Shown one piece after another: positions 48,240-57,900 of a stretch of DNA of 58,549 bases. Each line of letters starts with the position of its first letter. Position 1 is the stretch's first letter. Where the stretch lies: NCBI RefSeq assembly GCF_020880415.1, contig NZ_JAJIUJ010000088.1, positions 1 to 58,549 on the forward strand, given 5' to 3'. The position numbers and the translations under genes were made by a program. The notes under the pieces are model-generated. The model ran no database searches and was not told the DNA's origin. It saw only the letters and a list, made by a program, of their open reading frames with translations. The stretch comes from Xanthomonas euvesicatoria pv. euvesicatoria (GTDB lineage: Bacteria; Pseudomonadota; Gammaproteobacteria; Xanthomonadales; Xanthomonadaceae).

Positions 48240-48815
48240 TCACATCAGTTTCAGCAGCTTGACCAGATCCGACCGCAGGCCGGCCGGGTCGAAACCGGGG
48301 GCATACCGCAGGATCACAAAGCCATTGGGGTCGATCACATACACCGGCACGCCGGCCGCATCGGTGCCGCGCGGCAATGCCTGGCGCAGGCGGGCATCGT
48401 CGCGTAGCACGCGCAATGCAGGCATCGGCGGCAGCCCGGCCGGCGGCGGGCCGATCCACAGCACCTCCACCTTGTCGGCGCGGTGCCCGAGCAACTGCCA
48501 CACCTTGTCCAGTTCCGCGGCCAACGCCACGCACTGCTGCGTGCAATCGGCCGGCGGCGCCACTGCAATGCGCCAGATGCGCTCGCTCGGCGCCCATGCA
48601 TACGGTTGCCCGTTCGCACGGACCGGCACCAGCGCCCGCAGATCCGCGGGCGGCTTCAGCAGCTCGCCGTGATTGCGCATCGACGCCGGCTGCCATCCGG
48701 AGAAGCGCAGCACGCCGGCCAGCAACATCGAGCCGAAGAACAGCACCGCCAGGGCAATCAGCATCCTGCGGCCGCGTTTGACCGAGTGCGGCGTGGCCGA
48801 TGTGGAGGAGGTCAT
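48240..48815 (-). CDS. Membrane-anchored Sco/thioredoxin-like protein of the cox cluster
   Basis: A 191-residue protein with one N-terminal membrane helix (MLIALAVLFFGSMLLAGVL) and a periplasmic domain. It has C-x3-C (DCTQQC, near residue 110), the spacing of the Sco1/SenC copper site. The C-terminal strand pair PVYVIDPNGFVILRY resembles the end of Sco proteins, but the conserved copper-binding His that precedes it in Sco1 is not evident. It lies between SURF1 and ctaA, separated by 27 and 10 bases. A role in delivering copper or electrons to the oxidase is inferred from context. It could be a divergent Sco or a structural relative. Confidence 0.8.
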   Translation of the reverse strand: MTSSTSATPHSVKRGRRMLIALAVLFFGSMLLAGVLRFSGWQPASMRNHGELLKPPADLRALVPVRANGQPYAWAPSERIWRIAVAPPADCTQQCVALAAELDKVWQLLGHRADKVEVLWIGPPPAGLPPMPALRVLRDDARLRQALPRGTDAAGVPVYVIDPNGFVILRYAPGFDPAGLRSDLVKLLKLM

Positions 48816-48842
48816 ACTGACGATTTTCTCATGCCGCAGGCG

Positions 48843-49565
48843 TCAGTGCCCGCGGTCGCGGCGGCGCGCACGCCATGTCAGCAGCATTGCGGTCGCCAGG
48901 ACCGCGGCGGCCAACCCGAACCATTGCACCGCGTAACCCAAGTGCCGCGCGGGTGGTAGCGTGTTTGGCAGCATGTCCAGATCGCGCGCGTAGCCAACCG
49001 GCAGTGCAGGGTCCAGGCGCAGGACCTGCGACGAAATGTCGCGCCTGCCCAGCGTGCTGCGTAAGGCCTGCAGATCCAGTCGCGTGGCCAGCCAGGTCTG
49101 CGCCGCAGCCCCCGGCGCCAGCGCCGGTCCGATCGCCAGCCCCGCCGACGGCGGAGCGCTCAAGAGCCCCTGCACGGTCTGCACGCCTTTCAGCGCAACG
49201 ATGCCGGGCAACTGCCGATCGGCCGGTAATGGCAACCAGCCCAGATCCACCAGCACGTCTGTCGATCCACCTTCCGGCGCTGCCAGTTGATACACGCGCA
49301 CACCGGCACGCCCGTCATGCAGCTGATTGTCCAGCAAGACCAGCTGCGGCAAAAAACGCACTTGCCCGCGTACCCATGCCAACTCATTCTTCGTCGCCAG
49401 CGCCGGTGCCAAGGGCAGCGTGGTGTCGCGCACATGTGCGGCACGGTCCAGCAAGGCTTGCTTGCTCTGCATGCGCTGCAACTGCCAATGCCCAAGCGCC
49501 GCGAAACCCGCGCTCACCAGCAGCGCCAGACACCAACCGATGACCGCCGTGTGCTTGCGCGTCAT
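48843..49565 (-). CDS. SURF1-family cytochrome oxidase assembly protein
   Basis: A 240-residue protein with two membrane helices, one at each end (VIGWCLALLVSAGFAALGHW and WFGLAAAVLATAMLLTWRAR), enclosing a periplasmic beta domain. Family signatures are GHWQLQRMQSKQALL at the N-terminus, VRFLPQLVLLDNQLHDGRAG and VLVDLGWLPL, and the C-terminal GYAVQWFGLAA. SURF1 helps insert heme A in cytochrome c oxidase subunit I. The start is ATG 49565; the gene diverges by 60 bases from the small twin-TM gene and heads the SURF1-Sco-like-ctaA-ctaB group. Confidence 0.95.
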   Translation of the reverse strand: MTRKHTAVIGWCLALLVSAGFAALGHWQLQRMQSKQALLDRAAHVRDTTLPLAPALATKNELAWVRGQVRFLPQLVLLDNQLHDGRAGVRVYQLAAPEGGSTDVLVDLGWLPLPADRQLPGIVALKGVQTVQGLLSAPPSAGLAIGPALAPGAAAQTWLATRLDLQALRSTLGRRDISSQVLRLDPALPVGYARDLDMLPNTLPPARHLGYAVQWFGLAAAVLATAMLLTWRARRRDRGH

Positions 49566-49625
49566 GACAAGCGGCGCAAAAAAGCGTGCAATGCCATCAC
49601 CACGCCGACTGCACCCGGGGCTGTT

Positions 49626-49844
49626 GTGAACGATTCGCTCAAGACGCTGCTGATTGTCGCCTTCCTGATCGTGATCCTATGGAACCTGGGCGCCGGCCTC
49701 TACTACCTACTGACCGACCGTGGCCAGACCAAGCGCACCGTCAACGCCCTGACCTGGCGCATCGGTCTATCGGTGGCGTTGATCGCCATCGTGATCCTCG
49801 GCATCTACACCGGCTGGATCAAGCCACATGGGCTCGGCCGCTGA
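49626..49844 (+). CDS. Twin transmembrane protein (DUF2909 family)
   Basis: A 72-residue protein starting with GTG 49626. It has two membrane helices, LLIVAFLIVILWNLGAGLYY and IGLSVALIAIVILGIYTGWI, joined by the typical TDRGQTKRTVNALTWR loop. The DUF2909 family is found beside cytochrome oxidase genes. It is the only right-facing gene in this cluster, diverging from SURF1 and converging on ctaE with a repeat-rich hairpin between. Function unknown; an oxidase assembly or stability role is suggested by location. Confidence 0.88.
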   Translation: MNDSLKTLLIVAFLIVILWNLGAGLYYLLTDRGQTKRTVNALTWRIGLSVALIAIVILGIYTGWIKPHGLGR

Positions 49845-49850
49845 GGAGCC

Positions 49851-49934
49851 GGGATTGGGGATTCGGCATTGGGGATTCGTAAAAACTAAAGCCTGCCGCT
49901 TTTACGAATCCCGAATCACCAATCCCGAATCCCC
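49851..49934. terminator. Long imperfect hairpin built from ATTCCCG repeats (bidirectional terminator)
   Basis: GGGATTCGTAAAA (49872-49884) and TTTTACGAATCCC (49900-49912) form a perfect 13-base stem around a loop of about 15 bases. Further GGGGATTCGG and CGAATCCCC units outside extend the complementarity to about 84 bases with mismatches. It lies between the converging stop codons of the twin-TM gene and ctaE. Confidence 0.75.
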
Positions 49935-49937
49935 GCC

Positions 49938-50813
49938 TCAAAGGACATACACGAACAAAAACAGCGCCAGCCACACCACGTCGACGAAGTGCCAGTACCA
50001 CGCGGCCGCTTCGAAAGCGAAGTGGTTGTCGCGGTTGAAATGCCCCTTCGCCGCGCGCAGCCACATCACTGCCAGCATGATGGTGCCCAGCAGCACATGC
50101 ATGCCGTGGAAGCCGGTCAGCATGAAGAAGGTCGAACCATAGATGCCCGAGCCCAGGGTGAGATTGAGCTCGGTATAGGCGTGGATATATTCCTCGGCCT
50201 GCAGGAACAGGAACACGCAGCCCAGCAGCACGGTCAACCCCAGCCACAACAGCAGCGCGCCGCGGCGCCCTCCCTTGAGCGCGTGGTGGGCGATGGTCAA
50301 GGTCACGCCGGAACTGAGCAGGATCAGCGTGTTGATCAGCGGCAGGCCCCAGGCCGGAATGGTCTGGAACTGCCCACCGATGGTGCCCGGGCCATTGGTC
50401 GGCCACGCAGCGGAATAACCATTCCATAGCAGCTCGTTGGTCATCACGCCGTCGCCTTCCCCGCCCAGCCAGGGCAGCGTCAGCACACGCGTGTAAAACA
50501 GCGCACCGAAGAAAGCGCAGAAAAACATCGCCTCGGAGAAGATGAACCACACCATCCCCATGCGGAACGAGCCATCCACCTGGCGGTTGTAATGCCCGGC
50601 ATTGGATTCGCGGATGACATCGCCAAACCACATGAACAACGTCGCCAGCAGCATCGCCACGCCGGCGAAGAAGGTCCAGCGCCCCCATGCCGCGTCGTTG
50701 AGCCAGCTGGCCACGCCGATCATCATCACGAACATCGCAATCGACCCGACAAAGGGCCATTTGCTCTGGCTCGGGACGAAATACGCATCGGCGTTGGGAC
50801 TGTGATCGGCCAT
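49938..50813 (-). CDS. ctaE: Cytochrome c oxidase subunit III
   Basis: A 291-residue inner-membrane subunit with seven helices. The start is ATG 50813 (MADHSPNADAYFVPSQ). Recognisable family segments are MGMVWFIFSEAMFFCAFFGA (with the conserved Glu), FLFLQAEEYIHAY, and a C-terminal GFHGMHVLLGTIMLAVMWLR ending with YWHFVDVVWLALFLFVYVL. It stabilises subunit I and the proton pathway of the aa3-type oxidase. Unlike many homologues it begins with a short hydrophilic stretch. It lies 38 bases downstream of ctaG and ends at the shared hairpin. Confidence 0.98.
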   Translation of the reverse strand: MADHSPNADAYFVPSQSKWPFVGSIAMFVMMIGVASWLNDAAWGRWTFFAGVAMLLATLFMWFGDVIRESNAGHYNRQVDGSFRMGMVWFIFSEAMFFCAFFGALFYTRVLTLPWLGGEGDGVMTNELLWNGYSAAWPTNGPGTIGGQFQTIPAWGLPLINTLILLSSGVTLTIAHHALKGGRRGALLLWLGLTVLLGCVFLFLQAEEYIHAYTELNLTLGSGIYGSTFFMLTGFHGMHVLLGTIMLAVMWLRAAKGHFNRDNHFAFEAAAWYWHFVDVVWLALFLFVYVL

Positions 50814-50851
50814 GGCGTTGCTTCCGTGTCGTGGTACGGGTGGATGGAAGG

Positions 50852-51448
50852 TTACGGCGCAGCGCGTGGCGCGCCAGCTGCGCCTCCGCCCTGCAGTTCG
50901 GAGGTCAGCGCGTCGTTGCGATAGAACGTGTAGGACAGGGTGATCGTAGTGACTTCCGGCGGCAGTGCCGGGTCGACGATGAAACGCAGCGGCATGTCGC
51001 GCGTTTCGCCGGCCTGCAAGGTCTGCGCGGTAAAGCAGAAGCACTCGGTTTTATTGAAGTAGCCCGACGCACGCGCAGGTGCAACCGAAGGCACCGCACT
51101 GCCCACCACCGCACGTGCACCATCGTTGCGCGCGAAATACAGCGCCTCGTTGAGCTCGCCCGGCACCACATCCATCGTCATCTGTTCGGGATGGAAGGTC
51201 CACGGCAGTTTGGAATTGACCCCGCCATCGAACTCCACGCGCACCGTGCGCTTGCCGGCGGCAGGTGGCGCGCCCGCGTTTGTGCGATTGCTCCCAGGCG
51301 CACGCTCCATGCGGATGCCAAACACTTTCTCGCAGGCGATGCGGTAGAGCGGCACCAGGGAAAACGTCAGCACGAACACGCCCAGCACCACGCCCAGCAG
51401 CTTGAACAAGCCGGCTGTGGGTGCGTGTGCGGGCGCGCGTGCACTCAC
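50852..51448 (-). CDS. ctaG: Cytochrome c oxidase assembly protein CtaG (Cox11)
   Basis: A 198-residue single-span membrane protein that delivers copper to the CuB centre of subunit I. The N-terminal helix is [20 protein letters not shown]. The copper motif is complete: [17 protein letters not shown] with Cys-x-Cys. A third Cys lies in [10 protein letters not shown]. The start is GTG 51448, overlapping the preceding small gene's stop (GTGA). The C-terminal tail is rich in Gly, Ala and Pro. Order ctaD-small ORF-ctaG-ctaE is typical. Confidence 0.97.
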   Translation of the reverse strand: MSARAPAHAPTAGLFKLLGVVLGVFVLTFSLVPLYRIACEKVFGIRMERAPGSNRTNAGAPPAAGKRTVRVEFDGGVNSKLPWTFHPEQMTMDVVPGELNEALYFARNDGARAVVGSAVPSVAPARASGYFNKTECFCFTAQTLQAGETRDMPLRFIVDPALPPEVTTITLSYTFYRNDALTSELQGGGAAGAPRAAP

Positions 51449-51618
51449 CGCCCGATGACTCCCGAGGCGATGAAGCCCGCATAGATCAGCAACGCGATGA
51501 TGCCGACCGTGATCGCGGTACGGCGTACCGCACGGCGCTGCTGCGCCTGCCGTTCCGCAGCAGATAACAGACGCGTCACCGCCGGCTCCGAGGCGGACTC
51601 AGTGGCCGATGTCTTCAT
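51445..51618 (-). CDS. Small single-span membrane protein in the cytochrome oxidase operon
   Basis: A 57-residue ORF starting at ATG 51618, inside the last 20 bases of ctaD, and ending in a GTGA overlap with ctaG. The N-terminal half is hydrophilic with basic residues ([16 protein letters not shown]). One membrane helix follows ([20 protein letters not shown]) and a final Gly-Arg. Position and layout match the 'cytochrome oxidase small assembly protein' that annotators place between ctaD and ctaG in related proteobacteria. Overlap on both sides makes translational coupling likely. Its role is not established. Confidence 0.85.
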   Translation of the reverse strand: MKTSATESASEPAVTRLLSAAERQAQQRRAVRRTAITVGIIALLIYAGFIASGVIGR

Positions 51619-53203
51619 GTGCAAGATCTCCAGGCTTGATCACCGGCGGCACGGTGAAGGTATGCGCCGGGGCAGGTGACGGCACCGTCCATTCCAGACC
51701 CTTGGCACCTTCCCAGGAGCGGGCCTGTGCACGCGCGCCACTGCGCAGCGAGGACAGCAGGATCGCGGCCATCAGGAACGGCGTGACGAACATGCCGAAC
51801 GCACCGATCGAACTGACCAGATTCCAGTCGGCAAACACCACGTTGTAGTCGGGAATGCGCCGCGGCATGCCGGCCAAGCCAAGGAAGTGCTGCGGGAAGA
51901 ACAGCAGGTTGACGAACACCATCGTCCACCAGAAGTGCACCTTGGCCCAGGTCTCGTTGTACATCCGCCCGGTCCACTTGGGCCACCAGTAGTACACCGC
52001 CGCGATCAGCGCGAACACCGCACCGGTCACCAGCACGTAGTGGAAGTGCGCCACCACGAAGTAGGTGTCGTGGTACTGGAAGTCGGCCGGCACGATCGCC
52101 AGCATCAGGCCGGAGAACCCACCGATGCTGAAGAGGATCACGAACGCCACCGCCCACAACATCGGCGATTCGAAGGTCAGCGAGCCCTTCCACATCGTGC
52201 TGACCCAGTTGAACACCTTCACCCCGGTCGGGATGGAGATCAGCATGGTGGCGAACATGAAATAAATTTCGCCGCCCAGCGGCATGCCCACGGTGAACAT
52301 GTGGTGGGCCCAGACGATGAAGCTCAGGAAGGCGATCGCGGCAATGGCGTAGACCATCGCCTGGTAACCGAACAGCGGCTTGCGGCTAAAGGTCGGAATG
52401 ATCTCGCTGACCACGCCGAACGCCGGCAGGATCATGATGTACACCTCCGGGTGCCCGAAGAACCAGAAGATGTGCTGGTACATCACCGGGTCGCCGCCGC
52501 CGGCCGCGTTGAAGAAGCTGGTACCGAAGAACTTGTCGGTCAGCAGCATGGTCACCGCGCCGGCCAGCACCGGCATCACCGCGATCAGCAGGAACGCGGT
52601 GATCAGCCAGGCCCAGCAGAAGATCGGCATCTTGAGCAGATCGATGCCTGGCGCGCGCATGTTCAGCACGGTGGCGATGATGTTGATCGCGCCCATGATC
52701 GAGCTGACGCCGGCCACGTGGATCGCAAACACGCTGAAGGCGACGTTGTAGCCGCCCTGCAGCGACAGCGGCGGGTACAGCGTCCAGCCGCCTGCCGGCG
52801 CGCCGCCCGGCAGGAACAGCGTCAGCAGCAGCAGGGTAAAGGCGACCGGCAACAACCAGAACGACCAGTTGTTCATACGCGGCAACGCCATGTCCGGCGC
52901 ACCGATCTGCAACGGAATCATCCAGTTGGCCAAGCCGACGAAAGCCGGCATCACGCCGCCGAAGATCATCACCAGTGCATGCACGGTGGTCATCTGGTTG
53001 AAGAACTCCGGTTTGACGAACTGCAAGCCGGGCTGCATCAATTCGGCGCGAATCACCACGCTCATCGCCGCGCCGATGATGAACATCACGAAGGAAAACA
53101 GCAGATACAACGTGCCGATATCCTTGTGATTGGTCGAAAAGAACCAGCGCTCGACGAAACCGGGCTGGTGGTGTCCGTGGTGATCGACTGCGGTATGCGC
53201 CAT
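51599..53203 (-). CDS. ctaD: Cytochrome c oxidase subunit I
   Basis: A 534-residue catalytic subunit with twelve helices, holding heme a and the heme a3-CuB site. CuB His ligands are in WFFGHPEVYIMILPAFG and IVWAHHMFTVGMPL; heme ligands are in VVAHFHYVLVTGAV. The proton-pathway segment MIFGGVMPAFVGLANWMIPL is also present. The start is ATG 53203 (MAHTAVDHHGHHQPGF), with a His-rich N-terminus. It follows ctaC by 38 bases and overlaps the next small gene. Confidence 0.99.
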   Translation of the reverse strand: MAHTAVDHHGHHQPGFVERWFFSTNHKDIGTLYLLFSFVMFIIGAAMSVVIRAELMQPGLQFVKPEFFNQMTTVHALVMIFGGVMPAFVGLANWMIPLQIGAPDMALPRMNNWSFWLLPVAFTLLLLTLFLPGGAPAGGWTLYPPLSLQGGYNVAFSVFAIHVAGVSSIMGAINIIATVLNMRAPGIDLLKMPIFCWAWLITAFLLIAVMPVLAGAVTMLLTDKFFGTSFFNAAGGGDPVMYQHIFWFFGHPEVYIMILPAFGVVSEIIPTFSRKPLFGYQAMVYAIAAIAFLSFIVWAHHMFTVGMPLGGEIYFMFATMLISIPTGVKVFNWVSTMWKGSLTFESPMLWAVAFVILFSIGGFSGLMLAIVPADFQYHDTYFVVAHFHYVLVTGAVFALIAAVYYWWPKWTGRMYNETWAKVHFWWTMVFVNLLFFPQHFLGLAGMPRRIPDYNVVFADWNLVSSIGAFGMFVTPFLMAAILLSSLRSGARAQARSWEGAKGLEWTVPSPAPAHTFTVPPVIKPGDLAHEDIGH

Positions 53204-53241
53204 GACGGAACGACCTCTGCGAAGCGAGCGATTGCGGGCGA

Positions 53242-54201
53242 TTAAAGAGCGGCGGTCGGTGTTGCGGCCTGGGCCGGTGTCGCCGCAGGCGCGGCGTCAC
53301 CTTGCGGAGCGGCCGGTGCACTGGTCGGCGTCGGTGCGGCCGCTGGCGCCGCTCCCGGAGCAGTGCCTGACGCGCTACGACGCGACGCTAGCCAGCGCTG
53401 GAAGTCAGCCTTGGGCAGCGCCTCCACCACGATCGGCATGAAGCCATGATCCTTGCCGCACAACTCGGCGCACTGCCCGCGATACACGCCCGGTTGCTCG
53501 ATGTTGGTCCAGGCTTCGTTGACGATGCCGGGAATGGCATCTTGCTTCCATCCCAGCGCCGGCACCCACCAGGCGTGGATCACATCGTCGGCGGTAATCA
53601 CGAAGCGGATCTTGGTGTTGACCGGCAGCACCAGGCGGTTATCGACATCCAGCAGATAGTGCGGCTGCGAGGCCGCGGTGGGGCGCTCGCCGCTTTGGCG
53701 GATACGATCGGATTCGCGTGCCAGGCGGCTGGTGAATTCCACGCCCTGGCCCAGATATTCGTACTTCCACATCCACTGATAGCCGGTCACCTTGACCGTC
53801 ATTTCCGATTCGCGGGTGTCGTACATCGCGATCAGTTTTGCCGTCGCCGGCCACGCCATCGCAATCAGCACCAGGACCGGAATCACCGTCCACAGCACTT
53901 CCGCGGTGGTGTTGTGACTGAATTGTGCGGCCACCGCGCCCTTGGACTTGCGGAACTTGAACATCGCATAGCCCATCGCCGAGAACACCAGCGCGCCAAT
54001 CACCACGCACACCCACAGCGCCACCATGTGCGCCTCGTAGGCCATCCGCGCGGTCTGGGTCACTCCGCGCCCCATGTTGAGCTGCCATTCCTTGGGATCG
54101 GCCGATTGCGCCCAGGCCACCGGCGCGCTCAGCAGCGCCGCCATCGCCAGGCCCACGTGTGTGCAGGTGTTGATCGACTTCCAGCTGCTGCGTTGCGTCA
54201 T
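53242..54201 (-). CDS. ctaC: Cytochrome c oxidase subunit II
   Basis: A 319-residue protein with a signal peptide (LAMAALLSAPVAWAQ), two membrane helices and a periplasmic CuA domain. The CuA ligands are visible: His209, Cys244, Cys248, His252 and Met255 (RGQCAELCGKDHGFM), with the electron-entry Trp block YQWMWKYEY. The last 45 residues form an Ala/Pro/Thr-rich tail with no heme c motif, so it is the aa3 type without fused cytochrome c. The start is ATG 54201. It lies 16 bases after the DUF2244 gene. Confidence 0.98.
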   Translation of the reverse strand: MTQRSSWKSINTCTHVGLAMAALLSAPVAWAQSADPKEWQLNMGRGVTQTARMAYEAHMVALWVCVVIGALVFSAMGYAMFKFRKSKGAVAAQFSHNTTAEVLWTVIPVLVLIAMAWPATAKLIAMYDTRESEMTVKVTGYQWMWKYEYLGQGVEFTSRLARESDRIRQSGERPTAASQPHYLLDVDNRLVLPVNTKIRFVITADDVIHAWWVPALGWKQDAIPGIVNEAWTNIEQPGVYRGQCAELCGKDHGFMPIVVEALPKADFQRWLASRRSASGTAPGAAPAAAPTPTSAPAAPQGDAAPAATPAQAATPTAAL

Positions 54202-54217
54202 TGCCTAGACCCTTACG

Positions 54218-54694
54218 TCATCGGTGACGGCCATTGGCGGCCGCGAGCAAGCGTTTGAGCGTTATTGCCAGTTCCACACGTTCGGCCGGCCCGAGAAAAC
54301 TTCCGATCTCGATCTGCTTGCCGCTGCTGACCAGCAACACCCTGTCATCGCGTTCTATGCAAAGCCGCACCCAGTGCGGATGTGCCTGAAACGCTGGTGG
54401 CGCATGCCCGGACGGAAACACCTCAACAACGGCTTCCCCCACCCGGATCGCTTCTTCGCGCTCGCCACTTCGCCACAACTGCCGTAGCGCCAGCGCCACC
54501 ACACCACTGTGCACCAGGGCAAACACCGGCGCGAACGCATTGCCGGTCCACCACCCCAGGCCTGCAAATAACCACATCGTTCCCGCCAGCACTGCGAACA
54601 GTTGCACGAATTGCCTGGCCGACAGTGCCCGCGGAGGCCGCAACCGCAGCTGCGTCCCAACCCCTTCGGACATCAACGGCAGCACTTCGATCAT
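54218..54694 (-). CDS. DUF2244 domain-containing membrane protein
   Basis: A 158-residue protein from ATG 54694 (MIEVLPLMSEGVG). An N-terminal hydrophilic strand region with RPPRALSARQFVQLF precedes two membrane helices (FAVLAGTMWLFAGLGWWTG and FALVHSGVVALALRQLW). A soluble C-terminal part has WVRLCIERDDRVLLVSSGKQ and GSFLGPAERVELAITLKRLL. DUF2244 proteins are often next to oxidase genes but lack a known role. It lies 16 bases before ctaC and probably begins the operon. An alternative start is ATG 54673. Confidence 0.88.
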   Translation of the reverse strand: MIEVLPLMSEGVGTQLRLRPPRALSARQFVQLFAVLAGTMWLFAGLGWWTGNAFAPVFALVHSGVVALALRQLWRSGEREEAIRVGEAVVEVFPSGHAPPAFQAHPHWVRLCIERDDRVLLVSSGKQIEIGSFLGPAERVELAITLKRLLAAANGRHR

Positions 54695-54959
54695 AAACGG
54701 CACGCAGCGCACTGCGGGAATAGCCCGATGGTAGACCCGCGCCAACGCATGCGGCAAGCATTTCCGGCGATCAAGAATTTGCTGCAGTGCAGCTAAAAGT
54801 GCGCGCAAATCAATCACTTCCGCGTTGCTCGACAATGGCCGTGCCGTCACTCTGCGCGATGGCGGCATGCACAAAACGGCGGGAAAGCCGCCGCTTCCAC
54901 ACAAGTGCGCAAGCCGTCTGGCTCACTAGAATGAGCACGGAATCCAAGGCACCTTTCGC

Positions 54960-57900
54960 ATGAACGCACAGCTCGACCCGCTTGCCTCCACCTCAGTTGC
55001 GCGCCCGCTGTTGGCGCCCGAACTGCCCGCCGCACCTGGCGCATTGCGTGCCGCCATCACCGCGGCCTGGCTCAAGGACGAAGCCGAACACGTGCGCGAA
55101 TTGCTCGACCAGGCACGCCTGCCCGCCGCTGAGCAAGCCAAGGTGCAGGCGGTCGCGGCCGACTTGGTTACCCGTGTGCGGGCACGCGCGCAGGACCAGG
55201 GCGCCATCGAAGCCTTCATGCGCCAATACGACCTGGGCAGCGAAGAAGGCGTGCTGCTGATGTGCGTGGCCGAGGCACTGCTGCGCATTCCCGACCAGGA
55301 CACCGCCGACAAGCTGATCCGCGACAAGCTCGGCGATGCGGATTGGAAGAAGCATATGGGCGGCAGCGATTCGGTGCTGGTCAACGCCTCCACCTGGGGC
55401 CTGATGCTGACCGGTCAGCTGGTGCAGCTCAACGACCTCACCCGCGCCGATGTGCCGGGCGCCTTCAAACGCCTGATCGGCCGCGTCGGCGAGCCGGTGA
55501 TTCGCCTGGCCGTGCGCCAGGCCATGAAGATCATGGGCCATCAGTTCGTCATGGGCCGCACCATCGGCGAAGCGCTGTCGCGTTCGCGCAAGGGCGACAA
55601 CGCCAACTACCGTTATTCGTTCGACATGCTGGGCGAAGGCGCGCTCACCATGAAGGATGCGCAGCGCTATCTGCAGGCGTATCGGGATGCGATTCATGCG
55701 ATCGGCCGCAGCGGCAACTTCGTCGGTACCGATGTACTTGCCGCGCCCAGCATCTCGATCAAGTTGTCGGCGCTGTACCCGCGTTACGAGCACGCCAAGC
55801 GCGCCCGCGTGATGGCAGAGCTGGTGCCGGGCGTGCTGGAACTTGCGCAGTTGGCCAAGTCGTACGGCATCGGCTACACCGTCGACGCCGAAGAAGCCGA
55901 CCGGCTGGAACTGTCGCTAGACATCATCGAGGCCACCTTCTCCGACCCGTCATTGGATGGCTGGGAAGGCTATGGCCTGGCCGTGCAGGCCTATCAAAAA
56001 CGCACGCCGTACACGATCGATTTTCTTGCCGATGTGGCGCGCCGTGTCGGGCGACGCATTCCGGTGCGCCTGGTCAAAGGCGCGTACTGGGACGCAGAGA
56101 TCAAGCGCGCCCAGATCGAAGGGCATCCCGGCTACCCGGTGTTTACGCGTAAGCAGAACACCGACGTGTCGTACCTGGCATGCGCACGTCGCATGTTCGC
56201 GCACAGCGACGCGCTCTACCCGATGTTCGCCACGCACAACGCGCAGACCATTGCGGCGGTACGTGCGATTGCGGCAGGCAAGACCTACGAGCACCAGAAA
56301 CTGCACGGCATGGGCGACGACCTGTATGCCGAGGTGATTCCTGCCGATCGTCTCGATCTGCCGTGCCGCGTCTATGCACCGGTCGGCTCGCACGAAGATC
56401 TGCTGCCGTATCTGGTACGTCGCCTGCTCGAAAACGGCGCCAATTCCAGCTTCGTCAATCGCATCACCGACGAGGATGTCGCCATCGAGGACCTCATCCG
56501 CGACCCGGTCGAGGCAGTGACGTCATTTACTTCCATCCCGCATCCCAAGATTCCGCTGCCAGCCGACTTGCTGCGTAGCCAGAACCAGAACAGGAAAAAC
56601 TCCATGGGCGCCAATCTCGCCAACGACAACGATCTGCGCCAGCTGGCCGAGCAACTCAACGCCGCGATCAAGCCGTGGAAGGCCACGCCCCTGGTGCCCG
56701 GTGCGCTGATCAGCACACCCGGCCAGACGGTGTTGAATCCGGCAGATCGCCGCGAGACGGTTGGACAGTGGCACCCGGCCGATCCGGATACCGTCCAGAA
56801 GTCGCTGGCCAGCGCTGCGGCCGCGCAACCGGCCTGGAACCGCACGCCTGCAGCGAGCCGCGCCACCATCCTTGAACATGCAGCCGATCTGCTCGAAACG
56901 CGCATGCCCGACTTCATGGCGATCTGCGTCAAGGAAGCCGGCAAGACGCTGCCCGACGCAGTGGCCGAAGTCCGCGAGGCCGTCGATTTCCTGCGCTACT
57001 ACGCCGGCCAGGCGCGTGCGCAGTTCGGTGCGCCGGAGCGTCTGCCCGGACCGACCGGCGAATCCAACGAGCTGCAGCTGCACGGGCGCGGCGTCTTTGT
57101 CTGCATCAGCCCATGGAACTTCCCGTTGGCGATCTTCCTCGGTCAGGTCGCCGCAGCGCTGGCGGCCGGCAATACGGTCATCGCCAAGCCGGCCGAGCAG
57201 ACCAACCTGATCGGCTTTGCAGCGGTCAAGCTGCTGCATGAGGCCGGCGTACCGGAAGCGGTCGTGCAGTTCCTGCCAGGCGATGGCGCTACCGTTGGCG
57301 CTGCGCTGACCAACGACCCGCGCGTTGCCGGCGTAGCCTTCACCGGCTCTACCGAAACCGCACGCATCATCAACCGCACCCTGGCCGCACGCGACGCTGC
57401 CATCGGCGTCTTGATCGCCGAAACCGGCGGCCAGAACGCCTTCATCGCCGACTCGTCCTCGTTGCCCGAAGCAGTGGTCAAAGACGCCATTTCCAGTGCC
57501 TTCATCTCGGCCGGGCAGCGCTGCTCCGCGGCGCGCGTCCTGTTCGTCCAGGACGACATCGCCGACAAGGTCATGACGATGCTGGCCGGCGCGATGGGCG
57601 AGTTGAAGATCGGCGATCCGGGCCTGCTCTCGACCGACGTTGGCCCCGTCATCGATGCTGATGCGCTCAAGATTCTCGACGATCACGCGGCACGCATGGA
57701 TCGCCAAGCGCGTCTGATCGGCAGCACCACCTTGGACGCCAGCACCGCGCATGGCAGCTTTTTCGCTCCACGCGCCTATGAGCTGACATCGCTGTCCCAG
57801 CTGCAGCGCGAGATTTTCGGGCCGGTGCTGCACGTGATTCGCTGGAAGGCCGACCAGCTCGATGCCGTCATCGAGCAGATCAACGCGACCGGTTACGGCC

